Both the position numbers and the translations under genes were made by a program. The notes below the pieces were generated by a model. That model was not told where the DNA came from, did no database searches, and worked only from the letters and a program-made list of their open reading frames with translations. A DNA stretch of 64,000 nucleotides from Sycobia sp. Sy_11 (Eukaryota; Arthropoda; Insecta; Hymenoptera; Epichrysomallidae). The stretch lies in contig JACCIC010000170.1 of NCBI GenBank assembly GCA_018907035.1, forward strand, positions 1,051,001 through 1,115,000. Direction: 5' to 3'. Numbering within the stretch: position 1 is the first letter of the stretch; each line of letters begins with the position of its first letter. Below are positions 21,952-31,999 of the stretch, one piece after another.

Positions 21952-23722
21952 TTAGTACACTCTCATTACGCGCATAGTTTCCGCGTGGTATCGTGCCTCG
22001 AACTTAGTGTTGAATTCCTCTAATCGAATCCCTGCAACTTCGGCGCTTGCGCGCATAAGGCCACGCAGTTGCGCAAGCTCCCATCCCTTCAGGATAGTGA
22101 GTTCCTCATGGATTCGCCGTGTAGGCGTAATTTGGGGCTTACGTACCTGTAACAGAATTTTTCGCAAAAAATTAATGCCATGCGGTACACAGTTCCTAAT
22201 CTATCTATAGGAGGTATTCTAACTGCGACTCCTACGCCGCCGCAGAATATTCGGACAGTGCCGTTTCCTCCTGGGTGCTACAGCAGTGGTTTTAGCAGGC
22301 GAACGCGCGGGAGCATCTGCCCCGGGCGGGTATGACCTAACCAGGAAAGGTAGTCCGGGAGGCTGTATGCGACGCGGTATTGTATCTTCTTCGTCTGACG
22401 AGTCCCGTAACTCGTTTCCGTATGCTGAGCCAAGTGTCTCGTTCTCATGGTCTGAGTTGTCACGTGTAGTTGACGCGACCTCCTCACGGGCGAGTCTGTT
22501 TATCGGGGTCGAAGGTTCGGTGCATGAAAGCCGTTGAAATTCCTCGTGGAAGGAGGTATCGCGTGGTATACGTGGCCGACGCGATCCGTTGCTATTTTCC
22601 CTGAATTCGGCGAATTCTTCTTCTACTATGATGAAGGCGGGCTTCACGCTGTCCGCGGATACGGTGCGCATATTTCCGTCTACTTCGATTATGAAATCCG
22701 TACCGTCGTAGCTCCGGTCGATGACCTTATGCGGTGCCTCGTACGGACGGTGAAGGGGTGCTTTCTTTGCTCCACGTCGTAAAAAGACGTGGGAACAATC
22801 GCGAAGTTCCTTAAAAACGAAAGGTTTGCACGCGTCGTTGTGCTGTACGGGCACAGGCTTGAAGCGGTTCATGTACTCCTTTAACTCCATGAGGAATATC
22901 CCGCCGTTGGGCTCGTAACCCTGGTCGGTGTAAAAAGCGCCAGGGATATGGAGCGCTGTACCGTACAGATATTCCGCGGGACTGTCACCTACACTCGTAC
23001 GTATGCGAGAGCGTAGGCCCAGTAGTACGGTCGGTAATAGGCGAGGCCACTCGGGGTCGTCGCTGTGACACCTAAAAGCGGCTTTTAGGTCCCGATGCCA
23101 TCGCTCCACCATGACATTCGCAGCGGGATGGTACGCGGAAGTGCGAATACGTTCGCATCCGGTAAAGTCTTAATAATTCTTTAAAGAGTTGCGCTTCGAA
23201 TTGAGTACCTTGATCGGTAGTGATTCTCAATGGCGCGCCGAATCTCGCGATCCATGTGTTATAAAACGTGAATGCGACTGATCGGGCTGTAATTTCCCGG
23301 AGGGGTACAGCCTCTGGCCACCTGGTGAATCGGTGCACCATGGTGAGCAGGTGCGTGTAGCCTTGGTAGTTCGGCAACGGCCCTATAATGTCAAGGTGCA
23401 ATGCTCGAACCTACTGTCCGGCGCGATAAAATGCGACGGCGACGGGCGATTGTGCCTCATCGTCTTCACCGCTTGGCACGCGACGCAATTTTTACAGAAA
23501 CGCGCGATATCGCGGGACATATCGGACCAAATGTAGTGCTGGCGCTGTAACCGATCGGTTACTTTGCCACTCGGGTGCGTATTATTATGAAAGAGAGTTA
23601 TTAGCTCCTCTCTCATATCATCCGGGATATAAGATCGCACTATGTCGCCTTTTATATCGTAGTAAAACGGCGTATGGTCCGGATCGTTGAACCATATTTG
23701 TTTGAGTTTAAGGGGATGCGAC
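21952..23722 (-). pseudogene. second Ty3/Gypsy pol fragment: integrase and C-terminal tail
   Basis: Minus strand. From 23722: LKLKQIWFNDPDHTPFYYD, then a zinc finger with HNNTHPSG and CKNCVACQ, a core with HLDIIGPLP (first Asp), ITTDQGTQFE (second Asp) and MVERWHRDLKAAFR (Glu), then DSPAEYLYG, a chromo-like/SH3-like part (RPYEAPHKVIDRS) and a long Arg/Ser-rich tail ending RRKRHCPNILRRRRSRS near 22219. A 71-codon frame at 21952-22167 follows. Two frame changes (near 23395 and 23130) break the core, so it is inactive. Everything N-terminal of the integrase is cut off where the R1-clade LINE begins. The class is common in insect genomes and differs from the Gypsy element at 11.7-17 kb. Confidence 0.85.
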
Positions 23723-23771
23723 TATACTGAGGCTTACGAGGGAGAACGAAGTCGGCAAACGACTAGCTCTC

Positions 23772-24070
23772 GTGAGCCTCTCTGAAGAGGCTGGCCAGCG
23801 GTTACTGGAAGTCGGAAAGGTGGCCATTGGATGGGTCTTTTGCGGCTTGCGGCGGCGGGTTCAGGTCGAGCGCTGTTACAGATGTCTCGGCTACGGACAC
23901 CGCGGTTCGGGTTGCGATGGCCCAGACAGGAGCACCGCCTGCTTCCGGTGCAGGCAGCAGGGACACAAGGCGTCTGACTCTAGAACGCCTCCACAGTGGT
24001 TCTTCTGCCCGGGGACCACGCCCGCAACGTTAAATCACGTTGCGGATCTGGGGCTTGTGCAGTATTTCGC
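23772..24070 (+). pseudogene. R1-clade ORF1, zinc-knuckle end
   Basis: Only the C-terminal gag-like part remains: CYRCLGYGHRGSGC is a complete CX2CX4HX4C knuckle; the next, CFRCRQQGHKASDS, has lost its last cysteine (Ser). ORF1 of this clade binds RNA as the nucleocapsid-like partner of the element. The part before residue ~30 of the frame is missing or unrecognisable. Confidence 0.75.
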
Positions 24071-24095
24071 GAAGCCCTTGCCAGGTCTCGCCAAA

Positions 24096-27000
24096 ATGGT
24101 TAAAGTTCAGCAGGCAACCCTGAATAGGAATCTGGCGGGCGGGCGACCTACTTACGCAGATCTGTCTTGACAAGGACGCTGACATCGTCGTCGTCAGCGA
24201 ACAATATCGAGATGGAGATGCGGGAGTCCGGTATCGCGATAAACTCGGTACCGCGGCGATTTGGATTTTTAACCCGCATCGCTTTCGGATGGAGCACCAC
24301 GGATCTGGTCGCGGCTTCGTCTGGATGAGGGGCAACAACGTAAATTACGTTAGCTGCTATCTCACCCCGAATGAGGCCATCGGGGATTTCCAGTCTAAAC
24401 TGGATGCCCTTGAGGATGCGGTAAGAGAAATGGAGGGGGAGCTGGTAGTGGCTGGCGATTTGAACAGCAAAGCTCTCGACTGGGGGAACCCTTGCCGGAC
24501 TTTAGAGGAAGACGAGTGATAGAGGTGGCATGCAGACTGGTTGTCTTGAACTCCGGATCTTCGTCGGCCTTTCGGAGATTTGGCTACAGGGAGACCATCC
24601 CTGATGTATCCTTTGCAACAGAGATTCTGGCCGCACGAGTACGGGACTAGCAGGTGATCGAAGACTATACAACCAGCGATCACCAATACATCACCTTCCG
24701 TGTGGGTGATGCCACGCCAGTGAGGGCGATAGTTGAACGTCGCCCAGCCAAAGGATCGTCCTGAGGATGGATCACGAGAAGTTTTTCCAGGTGCTAGAAC
24801 GCGGAAAGCGCCTCCTAGTTGAATTACCAAGGAGTGCAACGCTTTGCGAGCGCGCGAAAACGGTAACGGAAGGTACAATGCATCTGATTCGCCAAGCCTG
24901 CAAGCAAGCGATACCGAGGACATTCTCGGGTCGTGCTTGCCGTCTGATTTATTGGTGGACGAACGAAATTGCGGAGCTGCGGCGACAATGCCTGCGGCTG
25001 CGCCGTGTAGCCCAAAGGGCTCAAAGGTGGAACGTGATGCCGCTCTTAGGATCGCCCAACATCTAACGGCGAAGAAGACTTTAAAGCGAGCCATTAAAGC
25101 TAGTAAACAGGGATGCTGGAAAAAGATGAGAGAAGATCTGAACAACGATCCATGGGGATTGGAGTACAAAATCATAGCCCGAAAATTAGGCATGTTCCGT
25201 AAAAGCATGCCTATAAGCGCGGAAGTGATGGACGGTATCGTTCATGCCCTATGCCCTACTCTTCCCAAACAAAGGGATGAGCTCCTAGTTCCAGAGGGTC
25301 CTGAGGCACCGCCTATCCCAAGGGCGGACCTAGAGAGAGCAGTGCGCGCTCTGAAGAACAAAAAGGCACCAGGACCTGACTGACTTCCGGCAGAAGTGTA
25401 GAAAGCGCTTGTACATTGCCATCCTGAACTCTTGATTGGCATTTACAACTCGCGCCTTCGCGTGGGAATATTTTATTCCCGCTGGAAGGAGGCGAGACTT
25501 GTACTGATAAGCAAGTATTGTACTGCAATAGCATCCTTATGCATGCTAGACAGCGCCGGCAAACTCCTGAAAAAGCTGGTGAGATCCCACCTTGCAGGTG
25601 GCGCTTTTTACATCTGGTGACCTTTCCGAGAAGTAGTATGGCTTTCAGAGAGAGAGCGGTCCATTATAGATGCTATTCATATCATAGATCAGAAGGTAGT
25701 GGAAGCGGCCAGGACTACAGAGCGGGGCAATCACTTCTCCCGACCTGTGTGTCTTCTGGTGACACTCAATGTCAAAAACGCCTTCAACTCAGTTAGGTGG
25801 ACAGACGTGCTAGGGGCACTGAAGAAGGACTTCAATGTACCTAAGTGCCTACTCCAGATCATCGGTGATTATTTGAAGGACAGATCCATTCTGTACGACT
25901 CGGCAGAGGGCTCTAAGCGAAATGAGTTAACGTGTGGCGCGGCCTAAGGCTCCATCCTGGGTCCCGATCTATAGAATATTTCCTATGACGGGCTCCTTCG
26001 GTTAGACATGCTGGAAGACTGCTCGCTGATCGGGTATGCGGATGATGTGGCAGCTGTTATTATTGCGCGTAATATGACGCTGGCACAGACGCGCCTTGAT
26101 CAGACCGTGCGCAGAATTCGCCATTGGATGGGTGATCACGAGCTGGAACTGGCAGAGGCGAAAACTGAGATTGTGCTCCTTACGAAGAAGCGCGTCCCCA
26201 GAGTGCAGCCGCTAATTATTGGGGAGATTTCGGTCCTGACCAAGGCATCTGTCAAGTACCTGTGGGTGATGCTAGATACGAAGCTCACCTTCTGGGAACA
26301 TATTCGGAGGTCGGCGGACAAGGCGGGGGTAGTGACGGCCTCCCTTTGCAGGGTCATGGTCAAAGCAGGAAGACCACGCCCCTGCATCAGGCGGCTGCTA
26401 CTGCGAGCTGCTAAGTCCGTCATGCTTTACGGTGCTGAAGTCTGGGTCGATGCGCTGCAATACGAAAAGTATCGCAGACGTATGGTGGCTGTACAGAGGA
26501 GATGCGCTCTTCGCGTAGCGTGTTCGTATGGCACGGTCTCTGAGGCCGCCTCCCTAGTGGTTCCGGGGTAATCTCGGTAGACCTCCTGGCCCAGGAGCCG
26601 AAGTTCGTCCACCAGATGAACAGGACACTTCGCCAAGCCGAAGTTCATCCTCCAGATGAACAGGACACTGCACCAAGCCGAAGGGAAGCAGCAAGCCAGA
26701 GAGCATTCGCTGGCTTGCTGGCAGAATAGGTGGGAGCAAGATACGCGCGGAAGATGGACCGCTAGACTTATAAGTCAGGTGGCCCCGTGAATAGATCGAT
26801 CCGTAAAAGGCGATGTCCATCATAAATTTTTTGTGTGCGAGCAATGGGAGCAACTGAAGGCGCTACTGGGGAAGGATGCTGGAAGGGTTACCCCGGAAGG
26901 CATCGTCCCCCTGATGTTCTCCAGCCAGGAAACATGAGGAAGGGTTGCCTATTTCGTCGAGAATATCCTCAGACGAAAGAAGGCGGACCTTCCCGAGATT

Positions 27001-27180
27001 CTTTTATTTTGCTGGGATATGGTGGCGCCCAAAGGCGAACATCCTGGTACCCTCCTCAAAGTAATGCCTGGTTTCGGGGTTGGGGAGTTAAGCCAGGGAG
27101 AGGAGCTCTCCTCGGTGCACGCCTGCCGACTCCGGCTTGCAGATCTTTTCAGAGCTGCGGGAAGCAGTCAGGAGAATGAG
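24096..27180 (+). pseudogene. R1-clade ORF2: endonuclease, reverse transcriptase, C-terminal domain
   Basis: Endonuclease: QQATLNRNLAG, then ADIVVVSEQYRDGD across a frame change, GDLNSKALDWGNP (about 24455) and TSDHQYITFRVG (about 24680). Reverse transcriptase: ALKNKKAPGPD (25350), LVTLNVKNAFNSVRW (25757) and GYADDVAAVI (26032), then LGVMLDTKLTFWEHI-type and CALRVACSYGTVSEAA sequence. The first catalytic Asp of motif A (normally LDVKNAF) is Asn here (codon 25768-25770), while YADD is kept. The region after 26580 holds a 40 bp duplication and decayed C-terminal sequence. Many stops, e.g. after APGPD and after TCGAA. Inactive. Confidence 0.8.
26597..26676 (+). repeat. two-copy 40 bp tandem duplication in the R1 ORF2
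   Basis: GCCGAAGTTCGTCCACCAGA (26597) and GCCGAAGTTCATCCTCCAGA (26637) each continue ATGAACAGGACACT. The copies differ at a few sites, so the duplication is not brand new. It disrupts the spacing of the C-terminal domain. Confidence 0.85.
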
Positions 27181-27300
27181 CCGAGAAGGTAGTTTTTCAG
27201 TGGATATACCTTTGTGTTGGTGATTCCCACATACCCGTGGACCGGTCCCCGGGATCCATAAAGGATTTTTCTCCTCTATAAAAAAAATTATTATTATTAT

Positions 27301-28000
27301 TAAAATTATTATTAGTGCTAAATAACAGAACATTGAATGCATTATTATGATTTTGATTTAAGAAAGTATTTCAAAATAATTAATTACATTAATAAATAAA
27401 TATTTACGCACGCATTTATTTATTTATTTATTTGTTTATTTATTAATTAATAAATCAAAATAAAATACATTTATTGGTAGGTACATATTCGATCTAAATA
27501 TTATTTTATTGAAATATATAACTATTACTCAAAATTTGTATTAATATTGTTTAATAAATAATTAATTATGTAAATCTAATTTAATAAATGAAATACATAT
27601 ATTAATAATATTCTACTCGATGTAAATTGTATTATTAGAAGTTATATATTCACCATGAATATATAACATTGCACCTTTTTATTATACACTTTAAGTACAG
27701 TTTAATTTAAACAATATGTAAAATTTAACAATAATTTATAAAAGTGTTATTATCATACATTTAATTATTTAATATATACGAACGCATATTATAAACAATA
27801 TTTATTATTAATTCAATAAAAACAAAATTATTCAGTTTACAATAAAGTAATAACAAAAAAAAAACTAACAATAAAATAAGTTGGTAAAAAAAAAATATAA
27901 AAACGAGACTCGTGGCGGGATCTCTGGAGAGTTGAGAGAACCAAGAGGAAACCCCTCCATCTAATTTTGGGGCCACGCTACAGCGATAGCCCTTCAAACA
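27301..28000. other. AT-rich spacer
   Basis: Very AT-rich (TTTA-type words near 27415-27450); no gene or element recognised. Confidence 0.5.
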
Positions 28001-28790
28001 TGATTGACTTCGACGAAATTAATGGGCAATTAAGATTGCGCAGCCACCAATGAAACAAAAAGTTGATTTTGAAGATGACGTGATGAACGCCCTGAGCGCC
28101 GAAAATAGCCAACCTTTAAAAGGAGGAGTTTTCCTTTTGTGGCAGCAGATTTTTCTCTAAGATTTTTCACCAAGTTTTTTTCCAGTTTTTTCTTCAGTAA
28201 ATTTCTCGCAGACTTCAATTTCTGTATCTCAGTTCGCGCATTTTTCTCAGTCTTCAATTTTTTTTAACTTCTTTTATCGAGTATTTCGAGCTTTGAACAA
28301 AAACAACAACAGCAGTGGCAACAGCAACCACTGCAACTATCTCTCTCTCTCCAGAGTCCTGCAAGGTCGAGTAGAAGAAAATTTATTAAATAAAAGTAAG
28401 TAGAATAAATTATAGTATTTTTATCTTTTTTTGCTTTTATTTTCTGTCACTATTCCGTTTATCCGGAGAAGTATAAGGACCCTTTCTATCAGGGTCGAGT
28501 ATTCTCCTTAGAAATAGAACAATCCCTGTTGTAAAAATTTTTTTGTTCATATTTTTTTTCCTTTGTGGTTGCGGCGCAGGGAATCTTCTCTTTGCTCCAT
28601 TCGGAGTAAGCAGACGATTTCCAAACATATTACACTGCCCTGCCAAGTCCCAGGGAAATCAATTAGGACTCCATACATTTTTTATAGAAGAATTCTGTAA
28701 TTTTTTCCGGCTATTAGGAGAAATCCTAGACCGAAATCTGAGGAAAAATTAATGGGAGGTGTGACGACGGTTAATTCTGACGTCACAAAA
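28001..28790 (-). mobile_element. possible BEL/Pao LTR and leader remnant
   Basis: On the minus strand this follows the BEL/Pao integrase. TGTGACGTCAGAATTAACC (from about 28787 down) contains a TGACGTCA motif; TTCTATAAAAAATG (about 28690) is TATA-like; further on the minus strand is lysine-rich open sequence and AAAAATAAAAGC-type polyA-like words. It looks like LTR/leader DNA, but no second LTR was found. Weak call. Confidence 0.25.
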
Positions 28791-28989
28791 GTAAGTTATC
28801 TTTGAATAAAACCAAATTGCGAATTTGAAAGCTATAATTAGGCTTAAGCTACTTGGTTCGATGTTGTAAATGACGAAGATATTCCTTTTGCTATCTCTGC
28901 CAAAAATAACTTCTCATCAGCTGCATCAACCTTCATTTGGAGCAGAGAATTTGAGATTCACCAACTTCAACAAATGGCTCAGAGAGTAT

Positions 28990-29345
28990 TACAAGTGGAC
29001 CACAAATCAGATGCTCATTCCCAAATAAACTGCTTTAACAACCAAACATACAAAAACTGCCACATACCCTTTAACGGATTTTTGTCCCTTTCCAGAAGAC
29101 GCCTTAATCGAAAAGGGGCCTGAAAAATGTGTTGAAAGAGTCGAACAGGTCTTGCTATAATTGCAGGGAGTGATCTCATCAACTGCTCCTGAGTGCGAGC
29201 AGTATATCGAACACACGTGATACGTTGACGAACTACTTTTCGAATAATACTTCGAGCATGCATTATCCAATAACTTCTCTGTAAATAGCTTTGCACAATT
29301 GTATCTCCACCCTGTAAAGTGTGAAGGTGAGCTTTTCTGATAAGT
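28990..29345 (-). pseudogene. BEL/Pao integrase fragment
   Basis: Minus-strand sequence AHLHTLQGGDTIV, YWIMHARSIIRKVVRQ, a CVRYTARTQ segment, FSGPFSIKASSGKGQKSVKG and YVAVFVCLVVKAVYLG is the zinc-finger to core transition of BEL/Pao integrases (typical GPF.IR..KGRG.K..KGY.AVFVCL). It is split over two frames with at least one frame change near 29150 and ends abruptly at both sides. The matching gag-protease relic lies at 32000-32760 in the same orientation. Confidence 0.8.
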
Positions 29346-29601
29346 TAAGCGGCAACACTGAGTGCTTCTCTGATTTAGATAAAAAGGAGTTGTACAAACT
29401 ACGACCTACACAAAGAAAATTATCAGTACCAATAAAGGGCATTAAAGTACGTAATAGATTCTTTGACGGAAGTTGCTGCCCTGAAGGTAAAATTGGAAAA
29501 AAGACTGTTGGACTAATTTAATTAAAGTAGTAGTTGCTATTGAAAAATTATCAAAAACTATTTTATGCCGTTAATTGTGTTTTTGTCGACTGCTTTAGAA
29601 T

Positions 29602-30143
29602 TTAATAAATATTTTCATTGGTCTTACAGTCCAATTAAATAAATCGATAATAATACGTAATAGTATAAATTTATTTATTTATTTTTTTTTTATGTTATTT
29701 AACGTCGCTTTATTTATGCTTCCCATTATCCGTGCTAATCAGCGACGGAGGTCTACGATGTGTTTGTAAACAAAGCACATGTAAATAATTATAGCGGTGC
29801 TTGTGTCAATCGGCCGAGACCGGGATTTGAACTCGGATCACCGAGTTACTAGTCCTTCGCTCTAGCGATCGAGCCATTGTAGGCCTCGTAGTATAAATTT
29901 ATATTTATATTAATATTAATACATCAATATACAAAAAATAAAAAATTAAAATTAAAAATTAAAATTGATAACGACAGTCAGACTGTCTTTGTGTAAAATC
30001 ACCCCCGTAAACTCATCTGAAAATAAAAATATTAGCTAAAAAAAATTTGTTGTTAGTAAAGTGCTATCTGACTGTTCCCACCACCTTCACCTAATTGAAG
30101 ACTTGCTGTAGTAGTCCAACGTTTCGAGCGTGCTACGGATCCT
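29602..30143 (+). repeat. left inverted arm of the Penelope-like element
   Basis: Reverse-complement match of 30742-31003, with a 215 bp SINE plus one target duplication inserted. Excluding the SINE, outer part 29602-29674 and inner part about 29965-30143 both align with the right arm; the stretch 29903-29965 is AT-rich and poorly conserved. Confidence 0.75.
29675..29889 (-). mobile_element. tRNA-derived SINE, copy 2, with target duplication
   Basis: Reverse copy of the SINE at 13321. On the minus strand: GAGGCCTACAATGGCTCGAT with an A-box-like TGGCTCGATCGCTAGAGC, a B-box-like GAGTTCAAATCCCGG, the shared body (GCACATGTAAATAATT reversed) and a 3' end GACGTTAAATAACATAAAAA tail. It is flanked by a 13 bp direct repeat AGTATAAATTTAT (29662-29674 and 29890-29902), the expected target-site duplication of LINE-driven insertion. 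Confidence 0.85.
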
Positions 30144-30160
30144 GTTGATATTAACGAGGC

Positions 30161-30570
30161 AAAATTATTGTTTTACCATATGTTAGAAGATTGTTTGAAA
30201 GAATTAAAAGAAATTTTCGAAAATATAACATTCAAATTTTCTTTAAAAATAGTAATAATTTAAGTAAGTTGTTTAATAATTGCAAAGATAAGGATGATCT
30301 ATGTTTAAAATCCGGAGTTGTTCACAAAATTAATTGTATGGATTGTAATAAATACTACATTGGACAAACAGGTAGACATTTAAAAAAGATAATTTTGAAC
30401 ATAAATATAATTTACATAGTTTACATATTACTTCCGGTTTAAAGGAGCATTGTTTAAAGTTTTTACATTCTTTTGATTTTGTGAATGTGGATATTTTAGA
30501 GCATGGTATCAATAATAAGTATAAAAGGGAGAGTCTTGAAAGTATTCACGTTTCCAAGAATCAAATAATG
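30161..30570 (+). pseudogene. Penelope RT thumb and GIY-YIG endonuclease relic
   Basis: Frame from 30161 reads KIIVLPYVRRLFERIKRNFR, then NNLSKLFNNCKDKDDLC, then the endonuclease start SGVVHKINCMDCNKYYIGQT with the CX2C and the Y-IG-Q-T-GR motif of Penelope GIY-YIG domains. After a frame change near 30395 it continues EHKYNLHSLHITSGLKEHCL, HSFDFVNVDILEHG, ending about 30570. RT catalytic motifs upstream are absent. Inactive. Confidence 0.8.
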
Positions 30571-30741
30571 TGAAGTTAATGTTAGAGTCTAGTAAATTAG
30601 ATAAAATTTATCATTCCTTATTAAAGTGATTGGTTTTGAACAATTTATGTAGAAGGGAATTTTATATTAAATTTACTAGATTTGGTAGTGAGGATAGGGT
30701 ATACATAGATTAGAATATAAGGTTTTAGTTTAGTCCATGAT

Positions 30742-31003
30742 GAGGAGCCGTAGCGAGCTCGGAACGTTGGACTACTACAGCAAGTCTTCAATTAGGTAAG
30801 GGTGGTGGGGACAGTCAGATTGCACTTTACTAACAAAAAATTTTGTTCAGCTAATATGTTTGTTTTCAAATTAGTCTACGTGGTGCTTTTACACAAGGAC
30901 AGTCTGACTGTCATTATAATTTCAACAATAGATTTTGATATTATAACGTATTATTTTCGATTTCTTTAATTGGACTGTAAGATCAATGAAAATATTTATT
31001 AAT
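30742..31003 (+). repeat. right inverted arm of the Penelope-like element
   Basis: Inverted counterpart of the left arm; inner part GGAACGTTGGACTACTACAG, outer part TTTAATTGGACTGTAAGATC ending AATATTTATTAA. No SINE insertion in this arm. Confidence 0.75.
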
Positions 31004-31193
31004 TTGATTTTGTGTCTTGGTAGCAAATTCGAGACCCGATGCACTACTAGTGCTATAAATTTATTAGAGATTTCAAGGTAAGCTGTACTTCTGCACATCG
31101 TGCTCGAGTAATGGATTCATATTAGTCATACCGTTCAAACCAGATATGGTAATGTTTATTGGTTGAAAGTTTAAAGATAATATTTTAGCTGTA

Positions 31194-31990
31194 CGAGGAT
31201 GGATTGATAAGTTTCCGGACTGACCAAGAAAAACAACGTTTTTCAGAATTTTTTTTTATTTCTCAACATAATTTCCTCCAAGGTTGATACATTTCTCAGA
31301 GCGGTGTTCTAGTCTAGTAATGCCATCTCTATAGACTGATTTGTCAAGCTCCTCAAAATACCCTTTTACAGTTTCGATTACTTCTTTATTGTCCGCAAAT
31401 CTTTTACCGCCAAGCCATTTTTTGAGGTTAGGAAACAGATAATAGTCACTCGGGGCTAGGTCTGGAGAGTAGGGAGGGTATGGCATCAATTCAAACATCA
31501 GATCATTGGTTCTAGCCATCGCAACGATTAACGTGTGCGCTGGTGCGTTATCGTGATGAAACAAGAATTTTTTCTTCGTCAGATGAGGTCGTTTAATTTT
31601 CACTTAGTGGTTCAAACGTTGCAATAAGTCTGCGTAGTATTGACCAGTAATAGTTTTACCCTTTTCAAGGTAATCAATGTATATAATACCTCTTGCATCC
31701 CAAAAAACAGTAGTCATAACCTTGTTCGCCGAAAAAATTGTTTTTGCCTTCTTTGGAGTTGGTTTTCCTGGTCCAATTGACTGTTTAGACTGTTGTTTGG
31801 TTTTAGGAGTGTAGTGATGGACCCAAGTTTCGTCAACGGTTACGAATCGACGCAAAAATTCGCTTGGATTATGCTTATACAACGCCAAATTGGCGGTAGA
31901 AATGTTCTTTCGAATCAATTTTTGGTCGACTATTAGTAAACGCGGCAGCCATCTTGCACAGAGTTTTTCCATATACACATGTTGGTGCAA
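31194..31990 (-). mobile_element. mariner element, 5'-truncated, one TIR left
   Basis: The 3' end is complete: TA at 31192-31193, then a TIR-like CGAGGATGGATTGATAAGTT and TCCGGACTGACC, then the end of transposase. The 5' half (TIR and about the first 120 codons with the helix-turn-helix domains) is missing; the copy joins BEL/Pao sequence near 31990. It is unrelated in TIR sequence to the miniature element at 1988. Confidence 0.85.
31256..31990 (-). pseudogene. mariner transposase, catalytic half
   Basis: Minus-strand frame starts within KLCARWLPRLL and has VTVDETWVHHYTPKTKQQSK (first Asp), a stop (TAA near 31603) after DLLQRLNH, then in the same frame FLFHHDNAPAHT (second Asp) and YSPDLAPSDYYLFPNLKKWL (third Asp). 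The spacing of the second and third Asp is D34D, the mariner signature. All three catalytic residues remain; the damage is loss of the N-terminal DNA-binding half and one nonsense codon. Confidence 0.9.
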
Positions 31991-31999
31991 AAAATTTTG

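Larger units (their letters stand above)
23745..27300 (+). mobile_element. R1-clade non-LTR retrotransposon, 5'-truncated, inactive
   Basis: ORF1 zinc knuckles, apurinic-type endonuclease, reverse transcriptase and C-terminal segments occur in order on the plus strand, with stops and frame changes throughout. The 5' end abuts the Gypsy integrase at about 23725-23745; the 3' end runs through TATAAAAAAAATTATTATTA, an A-rich/ATT tail at 27280-27305. The domain order and motifs fit the R1/TRAS/Waldo clade. No target duplication was found. Confidence 0.85.
29602..31003 (+). mobile_element. Penelope-like element flanked by long inverted repeats
   Basis: A coding core for the end of the RT and a GIY-YIG endonuclease (30161-30570) sits between two long inverted repeats: left arm 29602-30143, interrupted by a SINE, and right arm 30742-31003. 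The arms match closely, e.g. CTAATTGAAGACTTGCTGTA and GTAGTCCAACGTT, and outwards GTTAGTAAAGTGC, GACAGTCAGACTGTC and CTTACAGTCCAATTAAA. Penelope-like elements are known to carry LTR-like repeats in direct or inverted order. Most of the RT is missing. Confidence 0.75.

Noticed and set aside
22286..22782. Plus-strand ORFs of 82-83 codons
   Set aside because: Antisense shadows of the minus-strand Gypsy integrase tail.
24357..25208. 283-codon minus-strand ORF
   Set aside because: Antisense shadow of the R1 ORF2 endonuclease-RT region.
28030..28257. Lysine-rich minus-strand ORF resembling a coiled coil
   Set aside because: A-rich low-complexity DNA in a possible LTR/leader; no homology recognised.
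29321..29521. 66-codon plus-strand ORF (KLRPTQRKLSVPIKGIKV)
   Set aside because: Reads openly but has no recognisable family and overlaps the BEL/Pao integrase edge; kept only as a note.
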